From NCBI RefSeq assembly GCF_016464365.1, contig NZ_JADCUC010000006.1, forward strand, positions 62,001 to 126,000: 64,000 nt of DNA, written 5' to 3'. The translations under genes and the position numbers were made by a program. Under the pieces are notes generated by a model. The model had not been told where the DNA came from. It worked only from the letters and a program-made list of their open reading frames with translations, and searched no databases. This DNA is from Sandaracinobacteroides hominis. Its GTDB lineage: Bacteria > Pseudomonadota > Alphaproteobacteria > Sphingomonadales > Sphingomonadaceae. The stretch's first letter is position 1. Each line of letters opens with the position of its first letter. Of the stretch, positions 27,250-36,096 are shown piece by piece.

Positions 27250-28583
27250 CGCGCCTTCCAGACCAGCGGGATACCCGCCACCAGCAGCCCGAGACCGAGG
27301 ATACCCGCCAACCGCCCTGACTCCGACTGGCCGAGCAGGAAGGCGGCATAGCCCAGCGACGACCAGAGCATGGTGAGGCACACCCCCAGGAACAGGAGCG
27401 GCACGATCGGATAGAGCGGCACCGCGAAGCCGCCGACTTCCGGCCGGCGGCGGCGCAGGATGAACAGCGACAGCGCCGTCAGCGCCAGGAACAGCCAGAA
27501 CACGGGCGCCCCAAAGGCGACCATCGCCGAAAAGCCGTCGCGCGTGGTGGCGCCATAGGCTGTCAGCGCCAGCGCCACCAGCGCCTGCACCAGCAGGGCG
27601 GGGCGTGGCACGGAGCGCGCCTGATCCCATTGCCCCAGCGGGCCGAACAGCGGCAGGTGGCGGCCCATCGCACACATGGCGCGGGCGCCGGTGATGACGG
27701 TGGCGTTCATGGTGGAAAGCGAGGCGACCACGACCGCGCCCGCCACCAGTGCTGCGCCAACCGGGCCGAAGGCGGCATCCAGCAGCAATGTTGCCGGGGC
27801 GGGTGTTCCCGCCAGTCCCTCGCGGCCGAAGGCGAACAGGAACGCCGCGTTGACGGCAAGATAGAGCAGGGTGACGAGACCGAGACCGAGCACCAGAGCA
27901 GCAACCAGCCCGCTTCCGCCGCCCTTCGTTTCGGCGGAGAGATAGGCGGCTTCGTTCCAGCCGCCATAGGCGAGCATGATGAAAACCAGTGCAAGGCCGA
28001 GGCTGGTGCCGGGCATGGCAGAGCCGCTGCCGGCAACCTGCGCCGCGCCGCCGCCGCCGATCCCCAGCATCACCGCGGCCGCGATCACGGAGACGATGGC
28101 GAATATCTCGATGGCGACGAATATCTGCTGGCCGCGCCGGCCTGCCTCCAGGCTGATCATGTTGCCGAAAGACACCGCGAGCACGGCGATGCCTGCCCAC
28201 ATGGCCGGCGAAGGGCCATTCGGCCAGAGCCCGGCGGCATAGTCGCCGGCAACGAAGCCTACCGTCGCAATCGCTCCGGTCTGCATCACCGCTACCCGTG
28301 CCCAGACGAACAGCGCGCCGACGCGGGCACCGAAGGCAAGGCGCAGGAAGTGGAACTCGCCACCGATGGAGGGGTAGCGAGTGGCAAGCTCGGCATAGGT
28401 GAGTGCCCCCGTGAGCGCGGCCAGGCCGCCCGCCAGCCACAGGCCCAGCACTTCCCAATTGTTCGAGGAAGCAGCCGCCACGTCCGCCGGCACCCGAAAG
28501 ATTCCGGCGCCGACGACGATGCCGACAATCATCAGCGCAACATCCGTTGCCGACAGCCGCCGCGCCGGCTGCGCCCTATCCAT
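27246..28583 (-). CDS. APC-superfamily amino-acid permease
   Basis: A 445-aa transporter with about 12 membrane segments. The TM1 signature VALMIVGIVVGAGIFRVPADV holds the substrate-binding glycine break, and ALTYAELATRYPSIGGEFHF is the usual motif between TM2 and TM3. The start is the ATG at 28583; a TTG two codons upstream has a better spaced GGAG. The substrate is unknown. It is 28 nt after the exported methyltransferase gene on the same strand. Confidence 0.9.
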   Translation of the reverse strand: MDRAQPARRLSATDVALMIVGIVVGAGIFRVPADVAAASSNNWEVLGLWLAGGLAALTGALTYAELATRYPSIGGEFHFLRLAFGARVGALFVWARVAVMQTGAIATVGFVAGDYAAGLWPNGPSPAMWAGIAVLAVSFGNMISLEAGRRGQQIFVAIEIFAIVSVIAAAVMLGIGGGGAAQVAGSGSAMPGTSLGLALVFIMLAYGGWNEAAYLSAETKGGGSGLVAALVLGLGLVTLLYLAVNAAFLFAFGREGLAGTPAPATLLLDAAFGPVGAALVAGAVVVASLSTMNATVITGARAMCAMGRHLPLFGPLGQWDQARSVPRPALLVQALVALALTAYGATTRDGFSAMVAFGAPVFWLFLALTALSLFILRRRRPEVGGFAVPLYPIVPLLFLGVCLTMLWSSLGYAAFLLGQSESGRLAGILGLGLLVAGIPLVWKAR

Positions 28584-28611
28584 GTTCAACGCCTGGATCT
28601 CCGGATAAAGT

Positions 28612-29526
28612 TCAGCCGCCGGTCCGGATGCGGGTGGCTACCCAGCCACGGCCCACCATCTGGTCGCCACGCACCACGCCTTCCAGCTCCTGTCCGTTGG
28701 CGCGCGTGAAGTGGACGCCGGTGCCCTTCACGCGGCCGTCGCGCAGGGGGCCGCCGCGGGCGACGCTCAGCATCTGGAACTGCTGGCCGAGCTCGGTGGC
28801 GAAGCGCTCGTTCCCGACTTCAAAGGCCCAGCGGCCGGAGACATTGGCGGGCACCAGCCAGAAATAGCCGCTGGCGTCGTCGGTGGTGATGGTGCGGTCG
28901 GGTTCCCACTCGCCCATGGTGAAGGCGTGGCTGACGATGCGGGTGCCGGGCTTCATCTTCAAAAGTGTGTCGCGCAGCTTCAGGTTCAGGCTGGGCAGCA
29001 GATACATGGTGACGACGGTGGCGTCGGTGAAATCGGTCTCGAAGATGTCGCCCTGCAGGAAGGTCACCTTGTTGGCGACACCCGCCTTTTGCGCGTTGCG
29101 GCGGGCGAGTGCGACCATATCGGGGTTGAACTCCACGCCTTGCGAACGGGCGCCGAAATCGCGGGCGGCGGCGATGGCGATGCGGCCGTCTCCGGAACCG
29201 AGATCGACGACGAAATCGGTGGGTTTCACGTCGGCGACGGTCAGCATCGCCTTCACCAGGCTGTCGGGCGTGGGCACCCAGATCACATCCTTGCCGGCCT
29301 GGCCGATTTCAGGCTGGAACTTGTCGTCGCCCAACTTGTCCTGATCGCCCTGCATCAGCGACAGACGCAACGGCGGCGCCTCTACCAGCGGATCGGGGAT
29401 CGACGGCGCGGCGAGCGGGTCAGGTGCCTGTGGTGTGTTCGAGAGCATGCGCAGCTGGGCGGAAGCCGGAGCCGCCAGCAGCGTGCCGGCCAGCAGAATT
29501 GTGTAACCCAATCGGCGGAAAAGCAT
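28612..29526 (-). CDS. Class I SAM-dependent methyltransferase with a signal peptide
   Basis: A 304-aa protein. The N-terminus is a standard Sec signal (YTILLAGTLLAAPASAQ). A Pro-rich linker follows, then a Rossmann methyltransferase core: VWVPTPDSLVKAML, motif I VVDLGSGDGRIAIAAA, then GVEFNPDMVALARRNA, the motif II region FLQGDIFETDF and VVTMYLLPSLNLKL. A C-terminal beta-rich domain (SGRWAFEVGN to GRGWVATRI) is unlike common methyltransferases. SAM is a cytoplasmic cofactor, so an exported enzyme is odd; either the signal acts as an uncleaved membrane anchor or the domain has another job. The start is the ATG at 29526. Confidence 0.85.
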   Translation of the reverse strand: MLFRRLGYTILLAGTLLAAPASAQLRMLSNTPQAPDPLAAPSIPDPLVEAPPLRLSLMQGDQDKLGDDKFQPEIGQAGKDVIWVPTPDSLVKAMLTVADVKPTDFVVDLGSGDGRIAIAAARDFGARSQGVEFNPDMVALARRNAQKAGVANKVTFLQGDIFETDFTDATVVTMYLLPSLNLKLRDTLLKMKPGTRIVSHAFTMGEWEPDRTITTDDASGYFWLVPANVSGRWAFEVGNERFATELGQQFQMLSVARGGPLRDGRVKGTGVHFTRANGQELEGVVRGDQMVGRGWVATRIRTGG

Positions 29527-29665
29527 GCGGTTACTCCAACTCACGAACAGGGAATATTTCCATACTGGCACGAAATTTTCGGCACCGCGAGCCGCTTGCC
29601 TGGCAGTTGCGACGGGCCGTGCTTCATTGCCTGTGACAATATCGGGGGGGATGGGAAAGACTTGT

Positions 29666-30334
29666 ATGCGTAGGCTGGTGATAGCCTGCATGTTGCTGGG
29701 CTCAGCCTTTGGTGCAGCCGCGCAGAAACCGCCGCCTGCCCTGCCCTCGCCGGCAGAAATGGAGGCCGAGGCGGTAAAATCCGGCGCCGTTTTTCTGACC
29801 GGTATCATCTCGCCCTACTATTTCACGCCGCGACTTGTTCTGGAAAAGGCGCCCATGGCGGGCGGGCCGAAATCCGCTGAGGGACGACGGATGGCTGTGC
29901 GAGCCGAGCGAATGGGAGATACGGGCGACGCCATCTCCCGCTGGAGGTCGATGCCCGCCCGCGCTTCTGCCTTGGGCAGCGACCGTGAACTGCGGCTTCG
30001 CATGTCGAAAATCGCCAGCTTGTCTGCCGATCACTGCTTGCTGGCCGACAGCCAGCGCGTTCGGGGGCTGGCTATCGAGCCGGAGGACTACCCCCAGAGC
30101 CTACGGCGGGCGAACATTCAGGGTGGAGTGAAACTTGCCTATTCGCGCACGGCAGACCGGCATGTGAAGGATTTGCGGGTGCTGGTTGCGGAACCACCGA
30201 TGCTGTTCGACGACGGAACGAAGGCGATGCTCACAAATCATCCTCCCATCCCTGCCGAGCGCGACGGCAAGCCCGCCTATTGCGTGGGCCAGATTTCCAA
30301 CGTGAACTGGCAGCTGCAGGAAGACGTGGAATAG
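29666..30334 (+). CDS. Secreted protein of unknown function (TonB_C-like segment)
   Basis: A 222-aa protein with a signal peptide (RRLVIACMLLGSAFGAAAQ). The middle has an Arg-rich helical part (SAEGRRMAVRAERMGDTG). The C-terminal third (GGVKLAYSRTADRHVKDLRV, then EPPMLFDDGTKAML) resembles the strand-helix pattern of TonB C-terminal domains, but it lacks the TonB transmembrane anchor. I chose the ATG at 29666; an ATG at 29651 is also open. Divergent from the exported methyltransferase gene (139 nt apart). Confidence 0.65.
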   Translation: MRRLVIACMLLGSAFGAAAQKPPPALPSPAEMEAEAVKSGAVFLTGIISPYYFTPRLVLEKAPMAGGPKSAEGRRMAVRAERMGDTGDAISRWRSMPARASALGSDRELRLRMSKIASLSADHCLLADSQRVRGLAIEPEDYPQSLRRANIQGGVKLAYSRTADRHVKDLRVLVAEPPMLFDDGTKAMLTNHPPIPAERDGKPAYCVGQISNVNWQLQEDVE

Positions 30335-30337
30335 CGC

Positions 30338-31198
30338 TCAGCGGCTCCAGCGGGTGAAGATGGCGGTGGGGAGGAGTAGCCCGCGGCCTTCCTCGCGGAT
30401 GGCCATTTCGCCGCTGGTGATTTCGCCGGGCAGGTGGGCAGCGAGCGGCTTCAGCAGGCCGTCCAGCGCCAGCGCGGAGAGCCGGACGGCATAAGTGGTC
30501 AGGATCAGCAGACGGCTGTTGGCGTCGAGCAGCTTCACGCAATCAGCGATGAGGGCAGGGAGATGTTCGGTCAGTTCCCACACCTCGCCTTCGGGGCCGC
30601 GGCCGAACTTGGGGGGATCCAGCAGGATCGCATCATAGCGGCGGCCGCGCCGGACCTCGCGGGCGACGAAGCGGCGGGCATCTTCGGTGATCCAGCGGAT
30701 GGGCTTGTCTGAGAGGCCGGATAGCTGGGCGTTGGCGCGGGCCTGTTCGACTGCCTTTTTCGAGGCATCGACATGCACGACCTTGGCGCCGCGGCTGGCT
30801 GCGATCAGCGAAGCGGCGCCGGTATAGCCGAACAGGTTCAGCACTTCGGCGCCTTCGGAGACGTCTGCCAAAGATTGCCAGTGCGGCGCCATGTCGGGGA
30901 AGAAGCCGAGATGGCGGAATGGCGTGCACTGGGCGTGCAGCTGTACGCCGGCCTGCTCGATAGGCCAGCTGGCGGGGACATTCGGGGACAGCCGCCAGCG
31001 GCCGCCGCCTTCCTCGTCGGAGCCGCCTGTGAATTCGCCGTCGGCGTGCCAGTCGTCAGAGGCGGGCGCCCACATCGCTTGCGGTTCCGGGCGGATGAAG
31101 CGGTAGGGGCCGCAACGCTCCAGCTTGCGGCGGTGGCCGGAGTCCAGCAGGGCGAAATCCGGCGTTGGTTCGGCAACAAGGGTGGCGAGCGCGACCAT
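30338..31198 (-). CDS. RlmI/RlmK-like RNA methyltransferase (no PUA domain)
   Basis: A 286-aa SAM-dependent methyltransferase. Motif I is VLNLFGYTGAASLIAASRGA, the post-I acidic motif is VVHVDASKKAVEQARAN, and motif IV is AILLDPPKFGRGPEGEVWEL. The DPPKF form points to 23S rRNA m5C/m7G-type enzymes of the RlmI group, but the N-terminal PUA domain is absent. The target base is unknown. The ATG at 31198 overlaps the M16 peptidase stop by one base (TGATG), so it ends the cox-thrC gene train. Confidence 0.88.
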   Translation of the reverse strand: MVALATLVAEPTPDFALLDSGHRRKLERCGPYRFIRPEPQAMWAPASDDWHADGEFTGGSDEEGGGRWRLSPNVPASWPIEQAGVQLHAQCTPFRHLGFFPDMAPHWQSLADVSEGAEVLNLFGYTGAASLIAASRGAKVVHVDASKKAVEQARANAQLSGLSDKPIRWITEDARRFVAREVRRGRRYDAILLDPPKFGRGPEGEVWELTEHLPALIADCVKLLDANSRLLILTTYAVRLSALALDGLLKPLAAHLPGEITSGEMAIREEGRGLLLPTAIFTRWSR

Positions 31199-32430
31199 CA
31201 GGCCGCCAGCTTCGTGGCCTTTGGCCCCACGATCGCAAGGGCAGGCGGAGTGGCCAGCATGGCAGCGCCGGCTGCGCGGACCTGCTCCACCGTGACGGCA
31301 TCCAGCGCGGCGATCAGCTCGGAGGGCGGAATGACGCGGCCATAGGTGATGAGCGAGCCGCCCAGCCAGTCGGCCTGACCTGCACAGCCTTCGAGGCCCA
31401 TCAGCACGCCGGCCTTCATTTGCGCGCGGGCGCGGGCGAGTTCTGCCGGCGACAGGTCTGCAGCGGTGGCGGCAGCGATTTCGCGGGCGAGCGCCAAAGC
31501 GCGGTCGGCATCGGCGGGGCGGGTCGCGCAATAGAGGGTGAGGACGCCGGCATCGGCGTGGATGCCGTGCGAAGCGCTGACCGAATAGGCAAGGCCGCGT
31601 TCCTCGCGCAGCTCCTGGAACAGCCGCGACGACATCCCGCCGCCAAGCGCGGCAGCGAACAGGCGGGCGGCATCGAAGGCCGGGTCCAGCGGGCCGAAGC
31701 CCTTGAAGCCGAGCGCGATGTGGGTCTGCTCGTTGCGCTTGCTGTCGGAAATGCGGCCGCCGACCCAGCTCGCCTGCTCGATGGCGCCGGGGCGGCCGGA
31801 GGGGAGGGCGCCCAGCATCGCTTCGGCCTGGCGGACGATGGCGTCGTGATCGACCTTGCCCGCCGCCGACAGCACGAGGCCTGCCCCGCGATAGTGCGAT
31901 CCCTGCCAGCTGCGGAGCGAGGCGCCATCCAGCGCTGCGAGGCTTTCCCGGGTGCCGAGGATGGGCCGCCCGAGGCTTTGCGCCGGGAAGGCCGCTGCCT
32001 GCAGATGATCGAAGACGAGGTCGTCCGGCGTTTCCAGCGCTTCGCCGATTTCGGAGAGCACGACTTCGCGTTCGAGCGCCAGATCGGCATCGGTGAAGCT
32101 GGGGCTGGCGATCAGGTCGGTCACCAGCTCCAGCGCCAGCGGCACGTCGTTTGCCAGCACGCGGGCGTGGAAGCAGGTGGTGTCGCGCGAGGTCCAGGCG
32201 TTCAGCGAGCCGCCGACATCCTCGATCGCTTCGGCAATGGCGCGGGCCGAGCGCGAGCGGGTACCTTTGAACACCATATGCTCGAACAGATGGGCAAGGC
32301 CGTTCTCCCCGGCGCCTTCGTTCCGGGCGCCGACATCGGCGTTGAGCGAGAGCGCGGCCGTTTCCAGCCCCGGCATATCGAGGGTGGCGACGGTGAGGCC
32401 ATTGGCGAGGGTGGTGAGCTGTGGGGTCAT
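31198..32430 (-). CDS. M16-family zinc peptidase
   Basis: A 410-aa protein. The inverted zinc site is GLAHLFEHMVFKGT (His47, Glu50, His51), with the distal Glu expected near the EREVVLSEI segment. The second half contains the usual RE-RGLAYS block (LREERGLAYSVSASHG). It is a single-chain, PqqL/MPP-like processing peptidase related to the mitochondrial beta subunit. It is coupled to thrC (ATGA overlap), an order common in sphingomonads and some other Alphaproteobacteria; no functional link is known. Confidence 0.94.
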   Translation of the reverse strand: MTPQLTTLANGLTVATLDMPGLETAALSLNADVGARNEGAGENGLAHLFEHMVFKGTRSRSARAIAEAIEDVGGSLNAWTSRDTTCFHARVLANDVPLALELVTDLIASPSFTDADLALEREVVLSEIGEALETPDDLVFDHLQAAAFPAQSLGRPILGTRESLAALDGASLRSWQGSHYRGAGLVLSAAGKVDHDAIVRQAEAMLGALPSGRPGAIEQASWVGGRISDSKRNEQTHIALGFKGFGPLDPAFDAARLFAAALGGGMSSRLFQELREERGLAYSVSASHGIHADAGVLTLYCATRPADADRALALAREIAAATAADLSPAELARARAQMKAGVLMGLEGCAGQADWLGGSLITYGRVIPPSELIAALDAVTVEQVRAAGAAMLATPPALAIVGPKATKLAA

Positions 32431-33812
32431 GCTTTCGAGCGGATATAGGTCTTCAAGGCCTCCGCGTCAGCAGGCAGCCGATCATAGCGTTCCTGCCGGT
32501 CGAAAAGATGCGCCACACGGCGTGGCAACAACGGGCGGAAACCGCTGGCGCGCTCGACCGCGTCGGGGAACTTGGCGGGGTGGGCAGTGGCGAGCGTGAC
32601 GATGGGGCCTCCAAGCTCGGTCTCGCGACGGCGCGCGGCGGCCAGGCCGACGGCGCTATGCGGATCGATCAGCTGGCCGGTTTCGCCATAGGCCCATTGC
32701 AGCGCCTGCATCATCCGCGTTTCGTCGACGCGCTCGGCCAGGAACAGCGCGGAGGCCTGGGCACGCTGTTCGGCGGAGAGGGCGAGTTTGCCGCTCTTCT
32801 CGAAGCCTTGCATGGCGGCGGCAAGTGCGGCGCCGCTACGGCCGTGCAGATCGAACAGGAGGCGCTCGAAGTTGGAGCTGACCTGGATGTCCATCGAGGG
32901 TGTTGCCGTTGCGGCGACGGTTCCGACCGAATAGTCGCCCTCGTTCAGGGCTCGGGCGAGGATGTCGTTGACGTTGGTGGCGACCACCAGCTTAGCGATG
33001 GGAAGGCCCATCTTGTAGGCGGCATAGCCCGCGAACACGTCGCCGAAATTGCCGGTGGGAACCGAGAAGCTGACCTGCCGGTGCGGTGCGCCGAGGCGGA
33101 CGCCCGCATAGACATAATAGACGATCTGCGCGAGCAGCCGCGCCCAGTTGATGCTGTTGACCGCCGACAGCGACTGTTCGGTGCGGAAGGCGGAATCGTT
33201 GAACAGCGCCTTCACCAGCGCCTGGCAATCGTCGAAGCTGCCGTCGACGGCGATGTTGTGGACGTTGGGGGCAGCCACCGTCGTCATCTGCCGGCGCTGC
33301 ACTTCCGAGACTCGGCCCGCCGGGTGCAGCATGTGGATGACGATGCCGGGGCGGCCGGCGACCGCCTCGATGGCGGCGGAACCCGTGTCGCCGCTGGTGG
33401 CGCCGACGATCGTGAGCTTATCGGTGGCACCGAGAAAGTGGCCGAAGAAATTGCCCAGCAGCTGCAGCGCCACGTCCTTGAAGGCTAGCGTGGGGCCGTG
33501 GAACAGCTCCAGCAGCCAGTGCCTGTCGGACAGTTGCACCAGCGGGGTGACGGCGGCGTGGCCGAAATTGCCATAGGCAGCGGCGATCAGGGTTTTCAGC
33601 TCGGCGTCGGTCAGGCTGCCCTCGACGAAGGGGCGCATCACGGTGAAGGCGGTTTCCGCGTAGCTGGCGGTTGCCAGCCCCTCGAGTGTTTCCGGCGACA
33701 GCTGCGGCCAGCTGGCCGGCAGGTAGAGGCCGCCGTCGGTTGCGAGGCCTGCGAGCGTTGCGCCCTTGAAGTCGAGGATGGGGGCCTGCCCCCGCGTGCT
33801 GAGATATTGCAT
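32427..33812 (-). CDS. thrC: Threonine synthase
   Basis: Converts O-phosphohomoserine to threonine with PLP. It is 461 aa. The PLP lysine is Lys112 in HGPTLAFKDVAL, the phosphate-binding loop is GATSGDTGSAAIEAVAG, and the VPTGNFGDVFAGYAAYKMGL block is typical of the bacterial/yeast class. The N-terminus MQYLSTRGQAP also fits the family. The start is the ATG at 33812, 14 nt after surf1. The gene is joined to the M16 peptidase by a 4-nt overlap. Confidence 0.97.
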   Translation of the reverse strand: MQYLSTRGQAPILDFKGATLAGLATDGGLYLPASWPQLSPETLEGLATASYAETAFTVMRPFVEGSLTDAELKTLIAAAYGNFGHAAVTPLVQLSDRHWLLELFHGPTLAFKDVALQLLGNFFGHFLGATDKLTIVGATSGDTGSAAIEAVAGRPGIVIHMLHPAGRVSEVQRRQMTTVAAPNVHNIAVDGSFDDCQALVKALFNDSAFRTEQSLSAVNSINWARLLAQIVYYVYAGVRLGAPHRQVSFSVPTGNFGDVFAGYAAYKMGLPIAKLVVATNVNDILARALNEGDYSVGTVAATATPSMDIQVSSNFERLLFDLHGRSGAALAAAMQGFEKSGKLALSAEQRAQASALFLAERVDETRMMQALQWAYGETGQLIDPHSAVGLAAARRRETELGGPIVTLATAHPAKFPDAVERASGFRPLLPRRVAHLFDRQERYDRLPADAEALKTYIRSKA

Positions 33813-33826
33813 GGCGGAGAGGGGGG

Positions 33827-34423
33827 TTAGGCGGCTGGCGGCTGTTGTGCAAGCCAGCGACGCAGCCAGAGGCCATAGATGACCAGCAGGATGGCAGCGA
33901 AGCTGAACCACTGGATGGCGTAGCTGAGGTGGTTGTTGGAGATGGTATCGAGGCCGGGCGGGGCGCTGGGGGCAAGCGGCGGTTGACCCCGGGCGTCGAC
34001 GAGCAGCCAGCCGCCCTCGTTGGCATGGACGAGCGTTCCCTCAATCGTTCGCCGTTCGTCGCCCGGCGTCGACGGGTCCGGGCGCTCTGTCCAACCCGTA
34101 TCCACCAGCAGTGCTTGGGTGTCGGTGCGGCAGCTGGCGATATGGGAGTAGCCGCTCTTTCCGTTCAGGTTGCGGCCGGCGCGGAGCGCAGTCGGATGGC
34201 TGTCGCAGGAGAGCGTGAGTTGAATCCGCCGGAACTGTGCATCTTCGGGGATTCGGCCGTCGATTTTCAGGAGCGGTGCCTGGCTGTTTGCCGCCAGTTG
34301 CACCAGTTGCGCCTCCTTCCACTGCAGGCGCTGCAGTTGCCAGAAGCCGAAACCCATCAGGATGGGGACGGCAATGGCCACCATCAGCGTGGGGACAACG
34401 GGAAAGCCCCGGCGCTTGCGCAC
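33827..34423 (-). CDS. SURF1-family cytochrome oxidase assembly protein
   Basis: Helps heme a insertion into oxidase subunit I. It is 198 aa from the GTG at 34423 (AAGGGA seven bases before). A TTG at 34468, inside the end of ctaE, would add 15 residues. Two membrane segments flank a periplasmic domain: VPTLMVAIAVPILMGFGFWQLQRL at the N-terminus and SFAAILLVIYGLWLRRWL at the C-terminus. The conserved LLVDTGW and HLSYAIQWFSFA motifs are present. It follows ctaE by 31 nt. A strong hairpin covers the ribosome site and start, discussed separately. Confidence 0.93.
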   Translation of the reverse strand: MRKRRGFPVVPTLMVAIAVPILMGFGFWQLQRLQWKEAQLVQLAANSQAPLLKIDGRIPEDAQFRRIQLTLSCDSHPTALRAGRNLNGKSGYSHIASCRTDTQALLVDTGWTERPDPSTPGDERRTIEGTLVHANEGGWLLVDARGQPPLAPSAPPGLDTISNNHLSYAIQWFSFAAILLVIYGLWLRRWLAQQPPAA

Positions 34424-34434
34424 CGGGGCTTCCC
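34400..34434 (-). promoter_or_regulatory. Hairpin over the surf1 ribosome site and start codon
   Basis: A 12-bp GC-rich stem (one bulge) with arms near 34400-34412 and 34423-34434 and a 10-base loop. On the minus strand it comes 21 nt after the ctaE stop and ends in CTTTCCC. Part of the AAGGGA site and the GTG lie in the stem. It could end most transcripts after ctaE or limit surf1 translation. Confidence 0.6.
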
Positions 34435-34454
34435 TTGTCCCGAGGGGCGTGGGC

Positions 34455-35282
34455 TTAGTGGTGGGCAACCACGGCCGCTCCGAAATTGGAGCCCCAGATG
34501 TAGATGGTGAGGAAGAGGAACAGCCACACCACGTCGACGAAATGCCAGTACCAGGCGGCTGCTTCGAAGCCGAAGTGCTGCTTCGGCGTGAAGTCGCCGA
34601 GATAGGCGCGCCACAGGCAGACGGCGAGGAAGATGGTGCCGACGATCACGTGGAAGCCATGGAAGCCGGTCGCCATGTAGAAGGTGGCGCCATAGATGTT
34701 GCCGGCAAACCCGAAGGTGGCGTGCGAATATTCATAGGCCTGCAGGCACGAGAAGAGCACGCCCAGGATGATGGTGACCCACAGCCCCTTCTTCAGCCCC
34801 TCGCGGTCGCCATGGATGAGGGCGTGGTGTGCCCAGGTGACGGTCGTGCCCGAAAGCAGCAGGATCAGCGTGTTGAGCAGCGGATAGACGAACGGGTCCA
34901 GCGGCTCGATGCCGACTGGCGGCCAGACGCCTCCGATCGGCTCGCCCTTGTGCGGGAACAGCGCGGCGGAGAAGAAGGCCCAGAACCAGGCGACGAAGAA
35001 CATCACTTCCGACGCGATGAACAGGATCATCCCATAGCGGTGGTGGAGCTGCACCACGGCCGTGTGATCGCCGGCATTCGCTTCGTCGCGGACGTCGGAG
35101 AACCAGAAGAAGAAGGTGGCGAGAACGCCCAGCAGGCCGAGGGCCGCAACCCAAACGCCCCACGGCTCCTTGTGCCACCAGAAGACCGAGCCGCCGAGCA
35201 TGACCATGGCGGAAATCGCGCCCATGAGCGGCCAGGGGCTGGGAGGAAGGATGTGGAAATCGTGGGTCTTGCCGGAAGCCAT
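34455..35282 (-). CDS. ctaE: Cytochrome c oxidase subunit III
   Basis: A 275-aa membrane protein of the aa3-type oxidase with seven hydrophobic segments. Family blocks are [14 protein letters not shown] near the start, [20 protein letters not shown] (with the lipid/proton-region Glu) and [18 protein letters not shown], ending [24 protein letters not shown]. The start is the ATG at 35282. It is separated from ctaG by 80 nt that include a small hairpin. Confidence 0.97.
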   Translation of the reverse strand: MASGKTHDFHILPPSPWPLMGAISAMVMLGGSVFWWHKEPWGVWVAALGLLGVLATFFFWFSDVRDEANAGDHTAVVQLHHRYGMILFIASEVMFFVAWFWAFFSAALFPHKGEPIGGVWPPVGIEPLDPFVYPLLNTLILLLSGTTVTWAHHALIHGDREGLKKGLWVTIILGVLFSCLQAYEYSHATFGFAGNIYGATFYMATGFHGFHVIVGTIFLAVCLWRAYLGDFTPKQHFGFEAAAWYWHFVDVVWLFLFLTIYIWGSNFGAAVVAHH

Positions 35283-35362
35283 GTTGCCTCGCCTGAATGC
35301 TGTGGGGCCTGAATGTTCGTTATAACGGCCCTAACCCCAACCATGGGGAAAGGGCAATATCG

Positions 35363-35968
35363 TCAGCTGACCTTTGCCTGAATCTGCTGCTCGCCGGTGG
35401 CACGAATGGCCGGCGGGCGGCTGGGTTCAGCCACGGGATAGAAGGTGTAGGAAAGGGTGATCTCGTCGATGTCGCGGGCGTCCGGATCGTCGAGGATCGC
35501 CGGATCGACGAAGAAAACGACCGGCATGTCGGCAGTTTGCCCGGCGGCCAGCGTCTGCTCGTTGAAGCAGAAGCACTGGATCTTGGAGAAATACTTCCCC
35601 GCGGAGTCCGGCGAGACGTTGAAGGTGGCCGACCCGGTGGTCGACGCCGCAGATTGGTTCACTGCCTTGTAGAAGATGATGTTCTGCTCGCCGATCTTCA
35701 CGGTGACGGGCGCCGCCGGGCTGAACTGCCAGGGCAGGCCGCGGACATTGCCGTCGAAGCGGACCTTGATCTGCCGGCCGTGCGCGGCCCGCACTTGTGC
35801 GGCAGACGGCAGCATTTCGGCCTTTTGCGTGGTGCCACCGAAGCCGGTGACCTGACAGAAGATCCGATAGAGCGGCACCGAGGCATAGGCCAGCCCGACC
35901 ATGCCGATCGCAATAGCGGCGGCAACCAGCGCAATGCGAAGATTGGCATTGGGCGCAGCCGTGCTCAT
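35363..35968 (-). CDS. ctaG: Copper chaperone for oxidase CuB site (CtaG/Cox11)
   Basis: A 201-aa protein that delivers copper to CuB of subunit I. One N-terminal membrane segment (IALVAAAIAIGMVGLAYASV) includes the VPLYRIFCQVTGFGG signature with a copper-linked Cys. The periplasmic Ig-like domain carries the copper motif KIQCFCFNEQ (CFCF). It ends in the family-typical SYTFYPV region. The start is the ATG at 35968, overlapping the stop of the small upstream gene (ATGA). Confidence 0.97.
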   Translation of the reverse strand: MSTAAPNANLRIALVAAAIAIGMVGLAYASVPLYRIFCQVTGFGGTTQKAEMLPSAAQVRAAHGRQIKVRFDGNVRGLPWQFSPAAPVTVKIGEQNIIFYKAVNQSAASTTGSATFNVSPDSAGKYFSKIQCFCFNEQTLAAGQTADMPVVFFVDPAILDDPDARDIDEITLSYTFYPVAEPSRPPAIRATGEQQIQAKVS

Positions 35969-36096
35969 CCGGCGATCCGGCTGATGGTGATGCCATAGAA
36001 GAGCAGGGCGAAGGCGCCCAGCACCAGCCCGATCACCAGGTTGCGCCGGCGGCGCTTGGCGACGAAGGCGGCTTCTTCCTGCGGAGTCCAGCTCAT
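35965..36096 (-). CDS. 43-aa single-span membrane protein of the cox operon (CoxF-like)
   Basis: Starts at the ATG at 36096, overlapping the ctaB stop (ATGA), and ends in an ATGA overlap with ctaG. A charged N-terminus (MSWTPQEEAAFVAKRRRRN) is followed by one membrane helix (LVIGLVLGAFALLFYGITI). Such small proteins are regular members of alphaproteobacterial cox operons between ctaB and ctaG; the exact role is unknown but is probably in oxidase assembly. Confidence 0.88.
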   Translation of the reverse strand: MSWTPQEEAAFVAKRRRRNLVIGLVLGAFALLFYGITISRIAG

